From Amblyomma americanum (lineage: Eukaryota; Arthropoda; Arachnida; Ixodida; Ixodidae): DNA of 64,000 nt. Of this stretch, positions 46,111-58,000 are shown one piece after another (the stretch's first letter is position 1; each line of letters begins with the position of its first letter). The notes below the pieces were generated by a model. The model did not search any database, was not told the origin of the DNA, and saw only the letters and a list, made by a program, of their open reading frames with translations. Where the stretch lies: assembly GCF_052857255.1 (NCBI RefSeq), contig NC_135504.1, positions 140,766,121 to 140,830,120 of the forward strand. Reading direction: 5' to 3'. A program made the translations under genes and the position numbers.

Positions 46111-48555
46111 CGCTCTGGAGAAACTCTACGCTGGAGAAACTCCGCGCTGGAGCAACTCCGCGTTGGAGAAACTCCGCGCTGGAGAAACTCCGTGCTGCAT
46201 AAAATCTGCGCTGGAGAATCTCCGGGCTGGAGAAACTCCGCGCTGGAGAAACTCCGTGCTGGACAAACTCCGCGCTGGAGAAACTTCGCGTTGGAGAAAC
46301 TGCGCGTTGGAGAAACTCCGCGTTGGAGAAACTCCGCGTTGGAGAAAGTCCGCGTTGGAGAAATTCCGCGTCGGAGAGAGTCTGCGATGGAGAAATTCCG
46401 CGCTGGAGAAACTCCGCGTTTGAGATACTCCGAACTCTAGAAACTCCGCGATGGAGGCACTCCGCGCTGGAGAAACTCCACGTTGGAGAAAGTCCGCTTT
46501 GGAGAAGATCCGCGTTGGAGAAAGTCCGCGTTGGAGAAAGTCCGCGTTGGAGAAACTCCGCGTTGAAGAAAGTCCGCGTTGGAGAAAGTCCGCGCTGGAG
46601 AAACTCCGCGTTGTATAAACTCCGCGCTGGAGAAACTCCGCGATGGAGAACCTCCGCGACAGACAAACTCCGCGATGGAGAAACACCGCGTTGGAGAAAC
46701 GACAGCTCTGGAGAAACTCTACGCTGAAGAAACCCCGCGCTAGAGCAACTCCGCGTTCGAGAAACTCCGCGCTGGAGAAACTCCGTGCTGCATAAAATCT
46801 GCGCTGGAGAAACTCCGGGCTGGAGAAACTCCGTGTTGGAGAAACTCCGCGCTGGAGAAACTTCGCGTTGGAGAAACTGCGCGTTGGAGAAACTCCGCGT
46901 TGGAGAAAGTCCGCGTTGGAGAAAGTCCGCGTTGGAGAGTGTCCGCGATGGAGAAACTCCGCGCTGGAGAAACTCCGTGGTGGGGAAACTTCGCGTAGGA
47001 GAAACGGCGCGTTGGAGAAGCTCCGCGTTGGAGAAACACCGCGCTTGAAACACACCGCGCTGGAGAAACTCCGCGTTGGAGAAAGTCCGCGATGGAGAAG
47101 GTCCGCGTTGGAGAAAGTCCGCGTTGGAGAAACTGCGCGTTGGAGAAACTCCGCGTTGGAGAAACTCTGCGTTGGAGAAAGTCCGCGTTGGAGAAAGTCC
47201 GCGTTGGTGAGAGTCCGCGATGGAGAAACTCCGCGCTGGAGAAACTACGCGTTTGAGAAACTCCGAACTGGAGAAACTCCGCGATGGAGACAATCCGCGC
47301 TGGAGAAACTCCGCGCTGAAGAAACTCCGTGTAGGAGAAACTCCGTGTTGGAGAAACTCCGCGTTGGAGAAACTCCACTTTGGAGAAAGTCCGCGTTGGA
47401 GAAAGTCCGCGTTGGAGAGTCCGCGATGGAGAAACTCCGCGCTGGAGAAAAATCGGGCTGCAGAAACTCCGCGCTGGAGAAACTCCGTGTTGGAGAAACT
47501 CTGTGTTGGAGAAATTCCGCCTTGGAGAAACTTCGCTTTGAAGAAACGGCGCGTTGGAGAAACTCCGCGTTAGAGAAACTCCGCGCTTGAAACACACCGC
47601 GCTGGAGAAACTCCGCGTTAGAGAAAGTCCGCGTCGGAGAAGGTCCGCGTTGGAGGAAGTCCGCGTTGGAGAAAATCCGTGTTGTAGAAACTCCGCCTTG
47701 GAGAAACTTCGCGTTGAAGAAACGGCGCGTTGGAAAAACTCCGCGTTCGAGAAACTCCGCGCTTGAAACACACCGCGCTGGAGAAACTCCGCGTTGGAGA
47801 AAGTCCGCGTCGGAGAAGGTCCGCGTTGGAGAAACTCCGCGTTGGAGAAACTCCGTGTTGTAGAAACTCCGCTTTGGAGAAACTTAGCGTTGAAGAAACG
47901 GCGCGTTGGAGATTCTCCGCGTTGGAGAAACTCCGCTCTTGAAACACACCTCGCTGGAGAAACTCCGCGTTGGAGAAAGTCCGCGTTGGAGAAGGTCCGC
48001 GTTGGAGAAAGTCCGCGTTGGAGAAAGTCCGCGTTGGAGAAACTCCGCGTTGGAGAAAGTCCGCGCTGGAGAAACTCCGCGTTGTATAAACTCCGCGATG
48101 AAGAAAGTCCGCGACGGACAAACTCCGCGATGGAGAAACTCCGCGTTGGAGAAAAGTCCGCTCTGGAGAAACTCTACGCTGGAGAAACTCCGCGATGGAG
48201 ACACTCCGCGCTGGAGAAACTCTGCGCTGGAGAAACTCCGCGCTGGAGAAACTCCGTGTTGGGGAAACTTCGCGTTGGAGAAACGGTGCGTTGGAGAAGC
48301 TCCGCGTTGGAGAGAGTCTGCGATGGCGAAATTCCGCGCTGGAGAAACTCCGCGTTTGAGATACTCTGAACTCTAGAAACTCCGCGATGGAGGCACTCCG
48401 CGCTGGAGAAACTCCACGTTGGAGAAAGTCCGCTTTGGAGAAGATCCGCGTTGGAGAAAGTCCGCGTTGGAGAAAGTCCGCGTTGGAGAAACTCCGCGTT
48501 GAAGAAAGTCCGCGTTGGAGAAAGTCCGCGCTGGAGAAACTCCGCGTTGTATAAA
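46111..48555. repeat. Mosaic array segment
   Basis: Only satellite units are seen. From about 46510 to 48305 it matches about 55573-57336 (offset 9,063 bp, later 9,031 bp). Inside that, 46565-47215 also matches 49142-49792 (2,577 bp). The part 46370-46600 resembles 48306-48536 (1,936 bp, 121 units; shared GATGGAGGCACTCC). An unusual GAAACGACAGCTCTGG occurs near 46697. Confidence 0.75.
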
Positions 48556-51500
48556 CTCCGCGATGAAGAAAGTCCGCGACGGACAAACTCCGCGATGGAG
48601 AAACTCCGCGTTGGAGAAAAGACCGCTCTGGAGAAACTCTACACTGGAGAAACTCCGCGCTGTAGCAACTCCGCGTTGGAGCAACTCCGCGCTGCAGAAA
48701 CTCCGTGCTGGACAAACTCCGCGCTGGAGAAACTCCGTGTTGGAGAAACTCCGCGCTAGAGAAACTTCGCGTTGGAGAAACTGCGCGTTGGAGAAACTTC
48801 GCTTTGAAGAAACGGCGCGTTGGAGAAACTCCGCGTTAGAGAAACTCCGCGCTTGAAACACACCGCGCTGGAGAAACTCCGCGTTGGAGAAAGTCCGCGT
48901 CGGAGAAGGTCCGCGTTGGAGAAAGTCCGCGTTAGAGAAAATCCGTGATGTAGAAACTCCGCCTTGGAGAAACTTCGCGTTGAAGAAACGGCGCGTTGGA
49001 GATACTCCGCGTTGGAGAAACTACGCGCTTGAAACACACCGCGCTGGAGAAACTCCGCGTTGGAGAAAGTCCGCGTTGGAGAAGGTCCGCGTTGGAGAAA
49101 GTCCGCGTTGGAGAAAGTCCGCGTTGGAGAAACTCCGCGTTGAAGAAAGTCCGCGTTGGAGAAAGTCCGCGCTGGAGAAACTCCGCGTTGTATAAACTCC
49201 GCGCTGGAGAAACTCCGCGATGGAGAACCTCCGCGACGGACAAACTCCGCGATGGAGAAACACCGCGTTGGAGAAAAGACAGCTCTGGAGAAACTCTACG
49301 CTGAAGAAACTCCGCGCTAGAGCAACTCCGCGTTCGAGAAACTCCGCGCTGGAGAAACTCCGTGCTGCATAAAATCTGCGCTGGAGAAACTCCGGGCTGG
49401 AGAAACTCCGTGTTGGAGAAACTCCGCGCTGGAGAAACTTCGCGTTGGAGAAACTGCGCGTTGGAGAAACTCCGCGTTGGAGAAAGTCCGCGTTGGAGAA
49501 AGTCCGCGTTGGAGAGTGTCCGCGATGGAGAAACTCCGCGCTGGAGAAACTCCGTGGTGGGGAAACTTCGCGTAGGAGAAACGGCGCGTTGGAGAAGCTC
49601 CGCGTTGGAGAAACACCGCGCTTGAAACACACCGCGCTGGAGAAACTCCGCGTTGGAGAAAGTCCGCGTTGGAGAAGGTCCGCGTTGGAGAAAGTCCGCG
49701 TTGGAGAAACTGCGCGTTGGAGAAACTCCGCGTTGGAGAAACTCTGCGTTGGAGAAAGTCCGCGTTGGAGAAAGTCCGCGATGGAGAAACTCCGCGCTGG
49801 AGAAACTACGCGTTTGAGAAACTCCGTGTAGGAGAAACTCCGTGTTGGAGAAACTCCGCATTGGAGAAACTCCACTTTGGAGAAAGTCCGCGTTGGAGAA
49901 AGTCCGCGTTGGAGAGTCCGCGATGGAGAAACTCCGCGCTGGAGAAAAATCGGGCTGGAGAAACTCCGCGCTGGAGAAACTCCGTGTTGGAGAAACTCTG
50001 TGTTGGAGAAATTCCGCCTTGGAGAAACTTCGCTTTGAAGAAACGGCGCGTTGGAGAAACTCCGCGTTAGAGAAACTCCGCGCTTGAAACACACCGCGCT
50101 GGAGAAACTCCGCGTTAGAGAAAGTCCGCTGTCGGAGAAGGTCCGCGTTGGAGAAAGTCCGCGTTGGAGAAAATCCGTGTTGTAGAAACTCCGCCTTGGA
50201 GAAACTTCGCGTTGAAGAAACGGCGCGTTGGAAAAACTCCGCGTTCGAGAAACTCCGCGCTTGAAACACACCGCGCTGGAGAAACTCCGCGTTGGAGAAA
50301 GTCCGCGTCGGAGAAGGTCCGCGTTGGAGAAACTCCGCGTTGGAGAAACTCCGTGTTGTAGAAACTCCGCTTTGGAGAAACTTAGCGTTGAAGAAACGGC
50401 GCGTTGGAGATTCTCCGCGTTGGAGAAACTCCGCACTTGAAACACACCTCGCTGGAGAAACTCCGCGTTGGAGAAAGTCCGCGTTGGAGAAAGTCCGCGT
50501 TGGAGAAACTCCGCGTTGGAGAAAGTCCGCGCTGGAGAAACTCCGCGTTGTATAATCTCCGCGATGAAGAAAGTCCGCGACGGACAAACTCCGCGATGGA
50601 GAAACTCCGCGTTGGAGAAAAGTCCGCTCTGGAGAAACTCTACGCTGGAGAAACTCCGCGATGGAGACACTCCGCGCTGGAGAAACTCTGCGCTGGAGAA
50701 ACTCCGCGCTGGAGAAACTCCGTGTTGGGGAAACTTCGCGTTGGAGAAACGGTGCGTTGGAGAAGCTCCGCGTTGGAGAAACTCCGCGCTTGAAACACAC
50801 CATGGTGGAGAAAGTCCGCGTTGGAGAAGGTCCGCGTTGGAGAAAGTCCGCGTTGGAGAAAGTCCGCGCTGGAGAAACTCCGCGTTGTATAAACTCCGCG
50901 CTGGAGAAACTCCGCGAAGAAGAAAATCCGCGACGGACAAACTCCGCGATGGAGAAACTCCGCGTTGGAGAAAAGTCCGCTCTGGAGAAACTCTACGCTG
51001 GAGAAACTCCGCGCTGGAGCAACTCCGCGTTGGAGAAACTCCGCGCTGGAGAAACTCCGTGCTGCATAAAATCTGCGCTTGAGAAACTCCGGGCTGGAGA
51101 AACTCCGCACTGGAGAAACTCCGTGCTGGACAAACTCCGCGCTGGAGAAACTTCGCGGTGGAGAAACTCCGCGTTGGAGAAAATCCGCGTTGGAGAAAGT
51201 CCGCGTTGGAGAAAGTCCGCGTTGGAGAGTGTCCGCGATGGAGAAACTCCGCGCTGGAGAAACTCCGTGGTGGGGAAACTTCGCGTAGGAGAAACGGCGC
51301 GTTGGAGAAGCTCCGCGTTGGAGAAACACCTCGCTTGAAACACACCGCGCTGGAGAAACTCCGCGTTGGAGAAAGTCCGCGTTGGAGAAGGTCCGCGTTG
51401 GAGAAAGTCCGCGCTGGAGAAACTGCGCGTTGGAGAAACTGCGCGTTGGAGAAACTCCGCGTTGGAGAAACTCTGCGTTGGAGAAAGTCCGCGTTGGAGA

Positions 51501-54500
51501 AAGTCCGCGTTGGTGAGAGTCCGCGATGGAGAAAATCCGCGCTGGAGAAACTACGCGTTTGAGAAACTCCGAACTGGAGAAACTCCGCGATGGAGACAAT
51601 CCGCGCTGGAGAAACTCCGCGCTGAAGAAACTCCGTGTAGGAGAAACTCCGTGTTGGAGAAACTCCGCGTTGGAGAAACTCCGCTTTGGAGAAAGTCCGC
51701 GTTGGAGAAAGTCCGCGTTGGAGAGTCCGCGATGGAGAAACTCCGCGCTGGAGAAAAATCGGGCTGGAGAAACTCCGTGTTGGAGAAACTCCGCGTTTGA
51801 GACACTCCGAACTGGAGAAGCTCCGCGCTGGAGATTCTCCGCGGTGGAGAAACTCCGCGCTGGAGAAACTCCGTGTTGGAGAAACTCTGTGTTGGAGAAA
51901 TTCCGCCTTGGAGAAACTTCGCTTTGAAGAAACGGTGCGTTGGAGAAACTCCGCGTTAGAGAAACTCCGCGCTTGAAACACACCGCGCTGGAGAAACTCC
52001 GCGTTGGAGAAAGTCCGCGTCGGAGAAGGTCCGCGTTGGAGAAAGTCCGCGTTGGAGAAAATCCGTGATGTAGAAACTCCGCCTTGGAGAAACTTCGCGT
52101 TGAAGAAACGGCGCGTTGGAGATACTCCGCGTTGGAGAAACTACGCGCTTGAAACACACCGCGCTGGAGAAACTCCGCGTTGGAGAAAGTCCGCGTTGGA
52201 GAAGGTCCGCGTTGGAGAAAGTCCGCGTTGGAGAAAGTCCGCGTTGGAGAAACTCCGCGTTGGATAAACTCCGCGCTGGAGAAACTCCGCGTTGGAGAAA
52301 GTCCGCGTCGGAGAAGGTCCGCGTTGGAGAAACTCCGCGTTGGAGAAACTCCGTGTTGTAGAAACTCCGCTTTGGAGAAACTTCGCGTTGAAGAAACGGC
52401 GCGTTGGAGATTCTCCGCGTTGGAGAAACTCCGCACTTGAAACACACCGCGCTGGAGAAACTCCGCGTTGGAGAAAGTCCGCGTTGGAGAAGGTCCGCGT
52501 TGGAGAAAGTCCGCGTTGGAGAAAGTCCGCGTTGGAGAAACTCCGCGTTGAAGAAAGTCCGCGTTGGAGAAAGTCTGCGCTGGAGAAACTCCGCGTTGTA
52601 TAAACTCCGCGATGAAGAAAGTCCGCGACGGACAAACTCCGCGATGGAGAAACTCCGCGTTGGAAAAAGTCCGCTCTGGAGAAACTCTAAGCTGGAGAAA
52701 CTCCGCGATGGAGACACTCCGCGCTGGAGAAACTCCGCGCTGGAGAAACTCCGCACTGGAGAAACTCCGCGCTGGAGAAACTCTTTGTTGGGGAAACTTC
52801 GCGTTGGAGAAACGGTGCGTTGGAGAAGCTCCGCGTTGGAGAAACTCCGCGCTTGAAACACACCGCGCTGGAGAAACTCCGCGTTGGAGAAAGTCCGCGT
52901 TGGAGAAACTCCACGTTGGAGAAAAGTCCGCTCTGGAGAAACTCTACGCTGAAGAAACTCCGCGCTAGAGCAACTCCGCGTTCGAGAAACTCCGCGCTGG
53001 AGAAACTCCGTGCTGCATAAAATCTCCGCTTGAGAAACTCCGGGCTGGAGAAACTCCGCGTTGTATAAACTCCGCGATTGAGAAAGTCCGCGACGGACAA
53101 ACTCCGCGATGGAGAAACTCCGCGTTGGAGAAAAGTCCGCTCTGGAGAAACTCTACGCTGGAAAAACTCCGCGATGGAGACACTCCGCGCTGGAGAAACT
53201 CCGCGCTGGAGAAACTCCGCGCTGGAGAAACTCCGTGTTGGGGAAACTTCGCGTTGGAGAAAAGTCCACTCTGGAGAAACTCTACGCTGGAGAAACTCCG
53301 CGCTGGAGCAACTCCGCGTTGTAGAAACTCCGCGCTGGAGAAACTCCGTGCTGCATAAAATCTGCGCTGGAGAATCTCCGGGCTGGAGAAACTCCGCGCT
53401 GGAGAAACTCCGTGCTGGACAAACTCCGCGCTGGAGAAACTTCGCGTTGGAGAAACTCCGCGTTGGAGAAACTCCGCGTTGGAGAAAGTCCGCGTTGGAG
53501 AAAGTCCGCGTTGGAGAGTGTCCGCGATGGAGAAACTCCGCGCTGGAGAAACTCCGTGGTGGGGAAACTTCGCGTTTGAGAAACTCCGAACTCTAGAAAC
53601 TCCGCGACGGAGACACTCCGCGCTGGAGAAACTCCGCGTTGGAGAAAGTCCGCGTTGGAGAAGATCCGCGTTGGAGAAAGTCCGCGTTGGAGAAAGTCCG
53701 CGTTGGAGAAACTCCGCGCTGGAGAAACTCCGTGCTGGACAAACTCCGCGCTGGAGAAACTCCGCGTTGGAGAAACTCCGCGCTGGAGAAACTCCGTGCT
53801 GGACAAAGTCCGCGCTGGAGAAACTCCGTGTTGGAGAAACTCCGCGCTGGAGAAACTTCGCGTTGGAGAAACTGCGCGTTGGAGAAACTTCGCTTTGAAG
53901 AAACGGCGCGTTGGAGAAACTCCGCGTTAGAGAAACTCCGCGCTTGAAACACACCGCGCTGGAGAAACTCCGTGTTGGAGAAAGTCCGCGTCGGAGAAGG
54001 TCCGCGTTGGAGAAAGTCCGCGTTGGAGAAAATCCGTGATGTAGAAACTCCGCCTTGGAGAAACTTCGCGTTGAAGAAACGGCGCGTTGGAGATACTCCG
54101 CGTTGGAGAAACTACGCGCTTGAAACACACCGCGCTGGAGAAACTCCGCGTTGGAGAAAGTCCGCGTTGGAGAAGGTCCGCGTTGGAGAAAGTCCGCGTT
54201 GGAGAAAGTCCGCGTTGGAGAAACTCCGCGTTGAAGAAAGTCCGCGTTGGAGAAAGTCCGCGCTGGAGAAACTCCGCGTTGTATAAACTCCGCGATGAAG
54301 AAAGTCCGCGACGGACAAACTCCGCGCTGGAGAAACTCCGCGCTGGAGAAACTCCGCACTGGAGAAACTCCGCGCTGGAGAAACTCCGTGTTGGGGAAAC
54401 TTCGCGTTGGAGAAACGGTGCGTTGGAGAAGCTCTGCGTTGGAGAAACTCCGCGCTTGAAACACACCGCGCTGGAGAAACTCCGCGTTGGAGAAAGTCCG

Positions 54501-55041
54501 CGTTGGAGAAACTCCACGTTGGAGAAAAGTCCGCTCTGGAGAAACTCTACGCTGAAGAAACTCCGCGCTAGAGCAACTCCGCGTTCGAGAAACTCCGCGC
54601 TGGAGAAACTCCGTGCTGCATAAAATCTGCGCTTGAGAAACTCCGGGCTGGAGAAACTCCGCGTTGTATAAACTCCGCGATGAAGAAAGTCCGCGACGGA
54701 CAAACTCCGCGATGGAGAAACTCCGCGTTGGAGAAAAGTCCGCTCTGGAGAAACTCTACGCTGGAGAAACTCCGCGATGGAGACACTCCGCGCTGGAGAA
54801 ACTCCGCGCTGGAGAAACTCCGCGCTGGAGAAACTCCGTGTTGGGGAAACTTCGCGTTGGAGAAACGGTGCGTTGGAGAAGCTCCGCGTTGGAGAAACTC
54901 CGCGCTTGAAACACACCACGGTGGAGAAACTTCGCGTTGGAGAAAGTCCGCGTTGGAGAAGGTCCGCGTTGGAGAAAGTCCGCGTTGGAGAAAGTCCGCG
55001 CTGGAGAAACTCCGCGTTGTATAAACTCCGCGCTGGAGAAA
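48556..55041. repeat. 6.5-kb higher-order repeat, copy 1
   Basis: This matches 55042-61541 at offsets of 6,486-6,565 bp over most of its length. An extra stretch of about 338 bp lies near 52915-53252, after which the offset drops to 6,179 bp. It returns to 6,499 bp by 54664 because copy 2 has about 320 bp extra near 60370-60700. A unique GTCCGCTGTCGG insertion lies near 50125. Markers shared by both copies include CACCATGGTGG (50801, 57366). Confidence 0.85.
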
Positions 55042-58000
55042 CTCCGCGATGAAGAAAATCCGCGACGGACAAACTCCGCGATGGAGAAACTCCGCGTTGG
55101 AGAAAAGACCGCTCTCGAGAAACTCTACACTGGAGAAACTCCGCGCTGTAGCAACTCCGCGTTGGAGCAACTCCGCGCTGCAGAAACGCCGTGCTGGACA
55201 AACTCCGCGCTGGAGAAACTCCGTGTTGGAGAAACTCCGCGCTAGAGAAACTTCGCGTTGGAGAAACTGCGCGTTGGAGAAACTTCGCTTTGAAGAAACG
55301 GCGCGTTGGAGAAACTCCGCGTTAGAGAAACTCCGCGCTTGAAACACACCGCGCTGGAGAAACTCCGCGTTGGAGAAAGTCCGCGTCGGAGAAGGTCCGC
55401 GTTGGAGAAAGTCCGCGTTAGAGAAAATCCGTGATGTAGAAACTCCGCCTTGGAGAAACTTCGCGTTGAAGAAACGGCGCGTTGGAGATACTCCGCGTTG
55501 GAGAAACTACGCGCTTGAAACACACCGCGCTGGAGAAACTCCGCGTTGGAGAAAGTCCGCGTTGGAGAAGGTCCGCGTTGGAGAAAGTCCGCGTTGGAGA
55601 AAGTCCGCGTTGGAGAAACTCCGCGTTGAAGAAAGTCCGCGTTGGAGAAAGTCCGCGCTGGAGAAACTCCGCGTTGTATAAACTCCGCGCTGGAGAAACT
55701 CCGCGATGGAGAACCTCCGCGACGGACAAACTCCGCGATGGAGAAACACCGCGTTGGAGAAAAGACAGCTCTGGAGAAACTCTACGCTGAAGAAACTCCG
55801 CGCTAGAGCAACTCCGCGTTCGAGAAACTCCGCGCTGGCGAAACTCCGTGCTGCATAAAATCTGCGCTGGAGAAACTCCGGGCTGGAGAAACTCCGTGTT
55901 GGAGAAACTCCGCGCTGGAGAAACTTCGCGTTGGAGAAACTGCGCGTTGGAGAAACTCCGCGTTGGAGAAAGTCCGCGTTGGAGAAAGTCCGCGTTGGAG
56001 AGTGTCCGCGATGGAGAAACTCCGCGCTGGAGAAACTCCGTGGTGGGGAAACTTCGCGTAGGAGAAACGGCGCGTTGGAGAAGCTCCGCGTTGGAGAAAC
56101 ACCGCGCTTGAAACACACCGCGCTGGAGAAACTCCGCGTTGGAGAAAGTCCGCGTTGGAGAAGGTCCGCGTTGGAGAAAGTCCGCGTTGGAGAAACTGCG
56201 CGTTGGAGAAACTCCGCGTTGGAGAAACTCTGCGTTGGAGAAAGTCCGCGTTGGAGAAAGTCCGCGTTGGTGAGAGTCCGCGATGGAGAAACTCCGCGCT
56301 GGAGAAACTACGCGTTTGAGAAACTCCGAACTGGAGAAACTCCGCGATGGAGACAATCCGCGCTGGAGAAACTCCGCGCTGAAGAAACTCCGTGTAGGAG
56401 AAACTCCGTGTTGGAGAAACTCCGCGTTGGAGAAACTCCACTTTGGAGAAAGTCCGCGTTGGAGAAAGTCCGCGTTGGAGAGTCCGCGATGGAGAAACTC
56501 CGCGCTGGAGAAAAATCGGGCTGGAGAAACTCCGCGCTGGAGAAACTCCGTGTTGGAGAAACTCTGTGTTGGAGAAATTCCGCCTTGGAGAAACTTCGCT
56601 TTGAAGAAACGGCGCGTTGGAGAAACTCCGCGTTAGAGAAACTCCGCGCTTGAAACACACCGCGCTGGAGAAACTCCGCGTTAGAGAAAGTCCGCGTCGG
56701 AGAAGGTCCGCGTTGGAGAAAGTCCGCGTTGGAGAAAATCCGTGTTGTAGAAACTCCGCCTTGGAGAAACTTCGCGTTGAAGAAACGGCGCGTTGGAAAA
56801 ACTCCGCGTTCGAGAAACTCCGCGCTTGAAACACACCGCGCTGGAGAAACTCCGCGTTGGAGAAAGTCCGCGTCGGAGAAGGTCCGCGTTGGAGAAACTC
56901 CGCGTTGGAGAAACTCCGTGTTGTAGAAACTCCGCTTTGGAGAAACTTAGCGTTGAAGAAACGGCGCGTTGGAGATTCTCCGCGTTGGAGAAACTCCGCA
57001 CTTGAAACACACCTCGCTGGAGAAACTCCGCGTTGGAGAAAGTCCGCGTTGGAGAAAGTCCGCGTTGGAGAAACTCCGCGTTGGAGAAAGTCCGCGCTGG
57101 AGAAACTCCGCGTTGTATAATCTCCGCGATGAAGAAAGTCCGCGACGGACAAACTCCGCGATGGAGAAACTCCGCGTTGGAGAAAAGTCCGCTCTGGAGA
57201 AACTCTACGCTGGAGAAACTCCGCGATGGAGACACTCCGCGCTGGAGAAACTCTGCGCTGGAGAAACTCCGCGCTGGAGAAACTCCGTGTTGGGGAAACT
57301 TCGCGTTGGAGAAACGGTGCGTTGGAGAAGCTCCGCGTTGGAGAAACTCCGCGCTTGAAACACACCATGGTGGAGAAAGTCCGCGTTGGAGAAGGTCCGC
57401 GTTGGAGAAAGTCCGCGTTGGAGAAAGTCCGCGATGAAGAAAATCCGCGACGGACAAACTCCGCGATGGAGAAACTCCGCGTTGGAGAAAAGTCCGCTCT
57501 GGAGAAACTCTACGCTGGAGAAACTCCGCGCTGGAGCAACTCCGCGTTGGAGAAACTCCGCGCTGGAGAAACTCCGTGCTGCATAAAATCTGCGCTTGAG
57601 AAACTCCGGGCTGGAGAAACTCCGCACTGGAGAAACTCCGTGCTGGACAAACTCCGCGCTGGAGAAACTTCGCGGTGGAGAAACTCCGCGTTGGAGAAAC
57701 TCCGCGTTGGAGAAAGTCCGCGTTGGAGAAAGTCCGCGTTGGAGAAAGTCCGCGTTGGAGAGTGTCCGCGATGGAGAAACTCCGCGCTGGAGAAACTCCG
57801 TGGTGGGGAAACTTCGCGTAGGAGAAACGGCGCGTTGGAGAAGCTCCGCGTTGGAGAAACACCTCGCTTGAAACACACCGCGCTGGAGAAACTCCGCGTT
57901 GGAGAAAGTCCGCGTTGGAGAAGGTCCGCGTTGGAGAAAGTCCGCGTTGGAGAAAGTCCGCGCTGGAGAAACTGCGCGTTGGAGAAACTGCGCGTTGGAG

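Noticed and set aside
45346..46440. The longest plus-strand open frame (364 codons, Trp- and Arg-rich repeat) as a protein gene
   Set aside because: It begins and ends inside satellite units, with stops set by common variants such as TTGAG and TCTAG. Nothing but the 16-residue repeat is encoded.
50801..50815. ATG-containing CACCATGGTGG at 50801 and 57366 as a Kozak-like start
   Set aside because: It is a local variant of the CACACCGCGCTGG unit copied by the 6.5-kb duplication. The frame after it is only repeat peptide.
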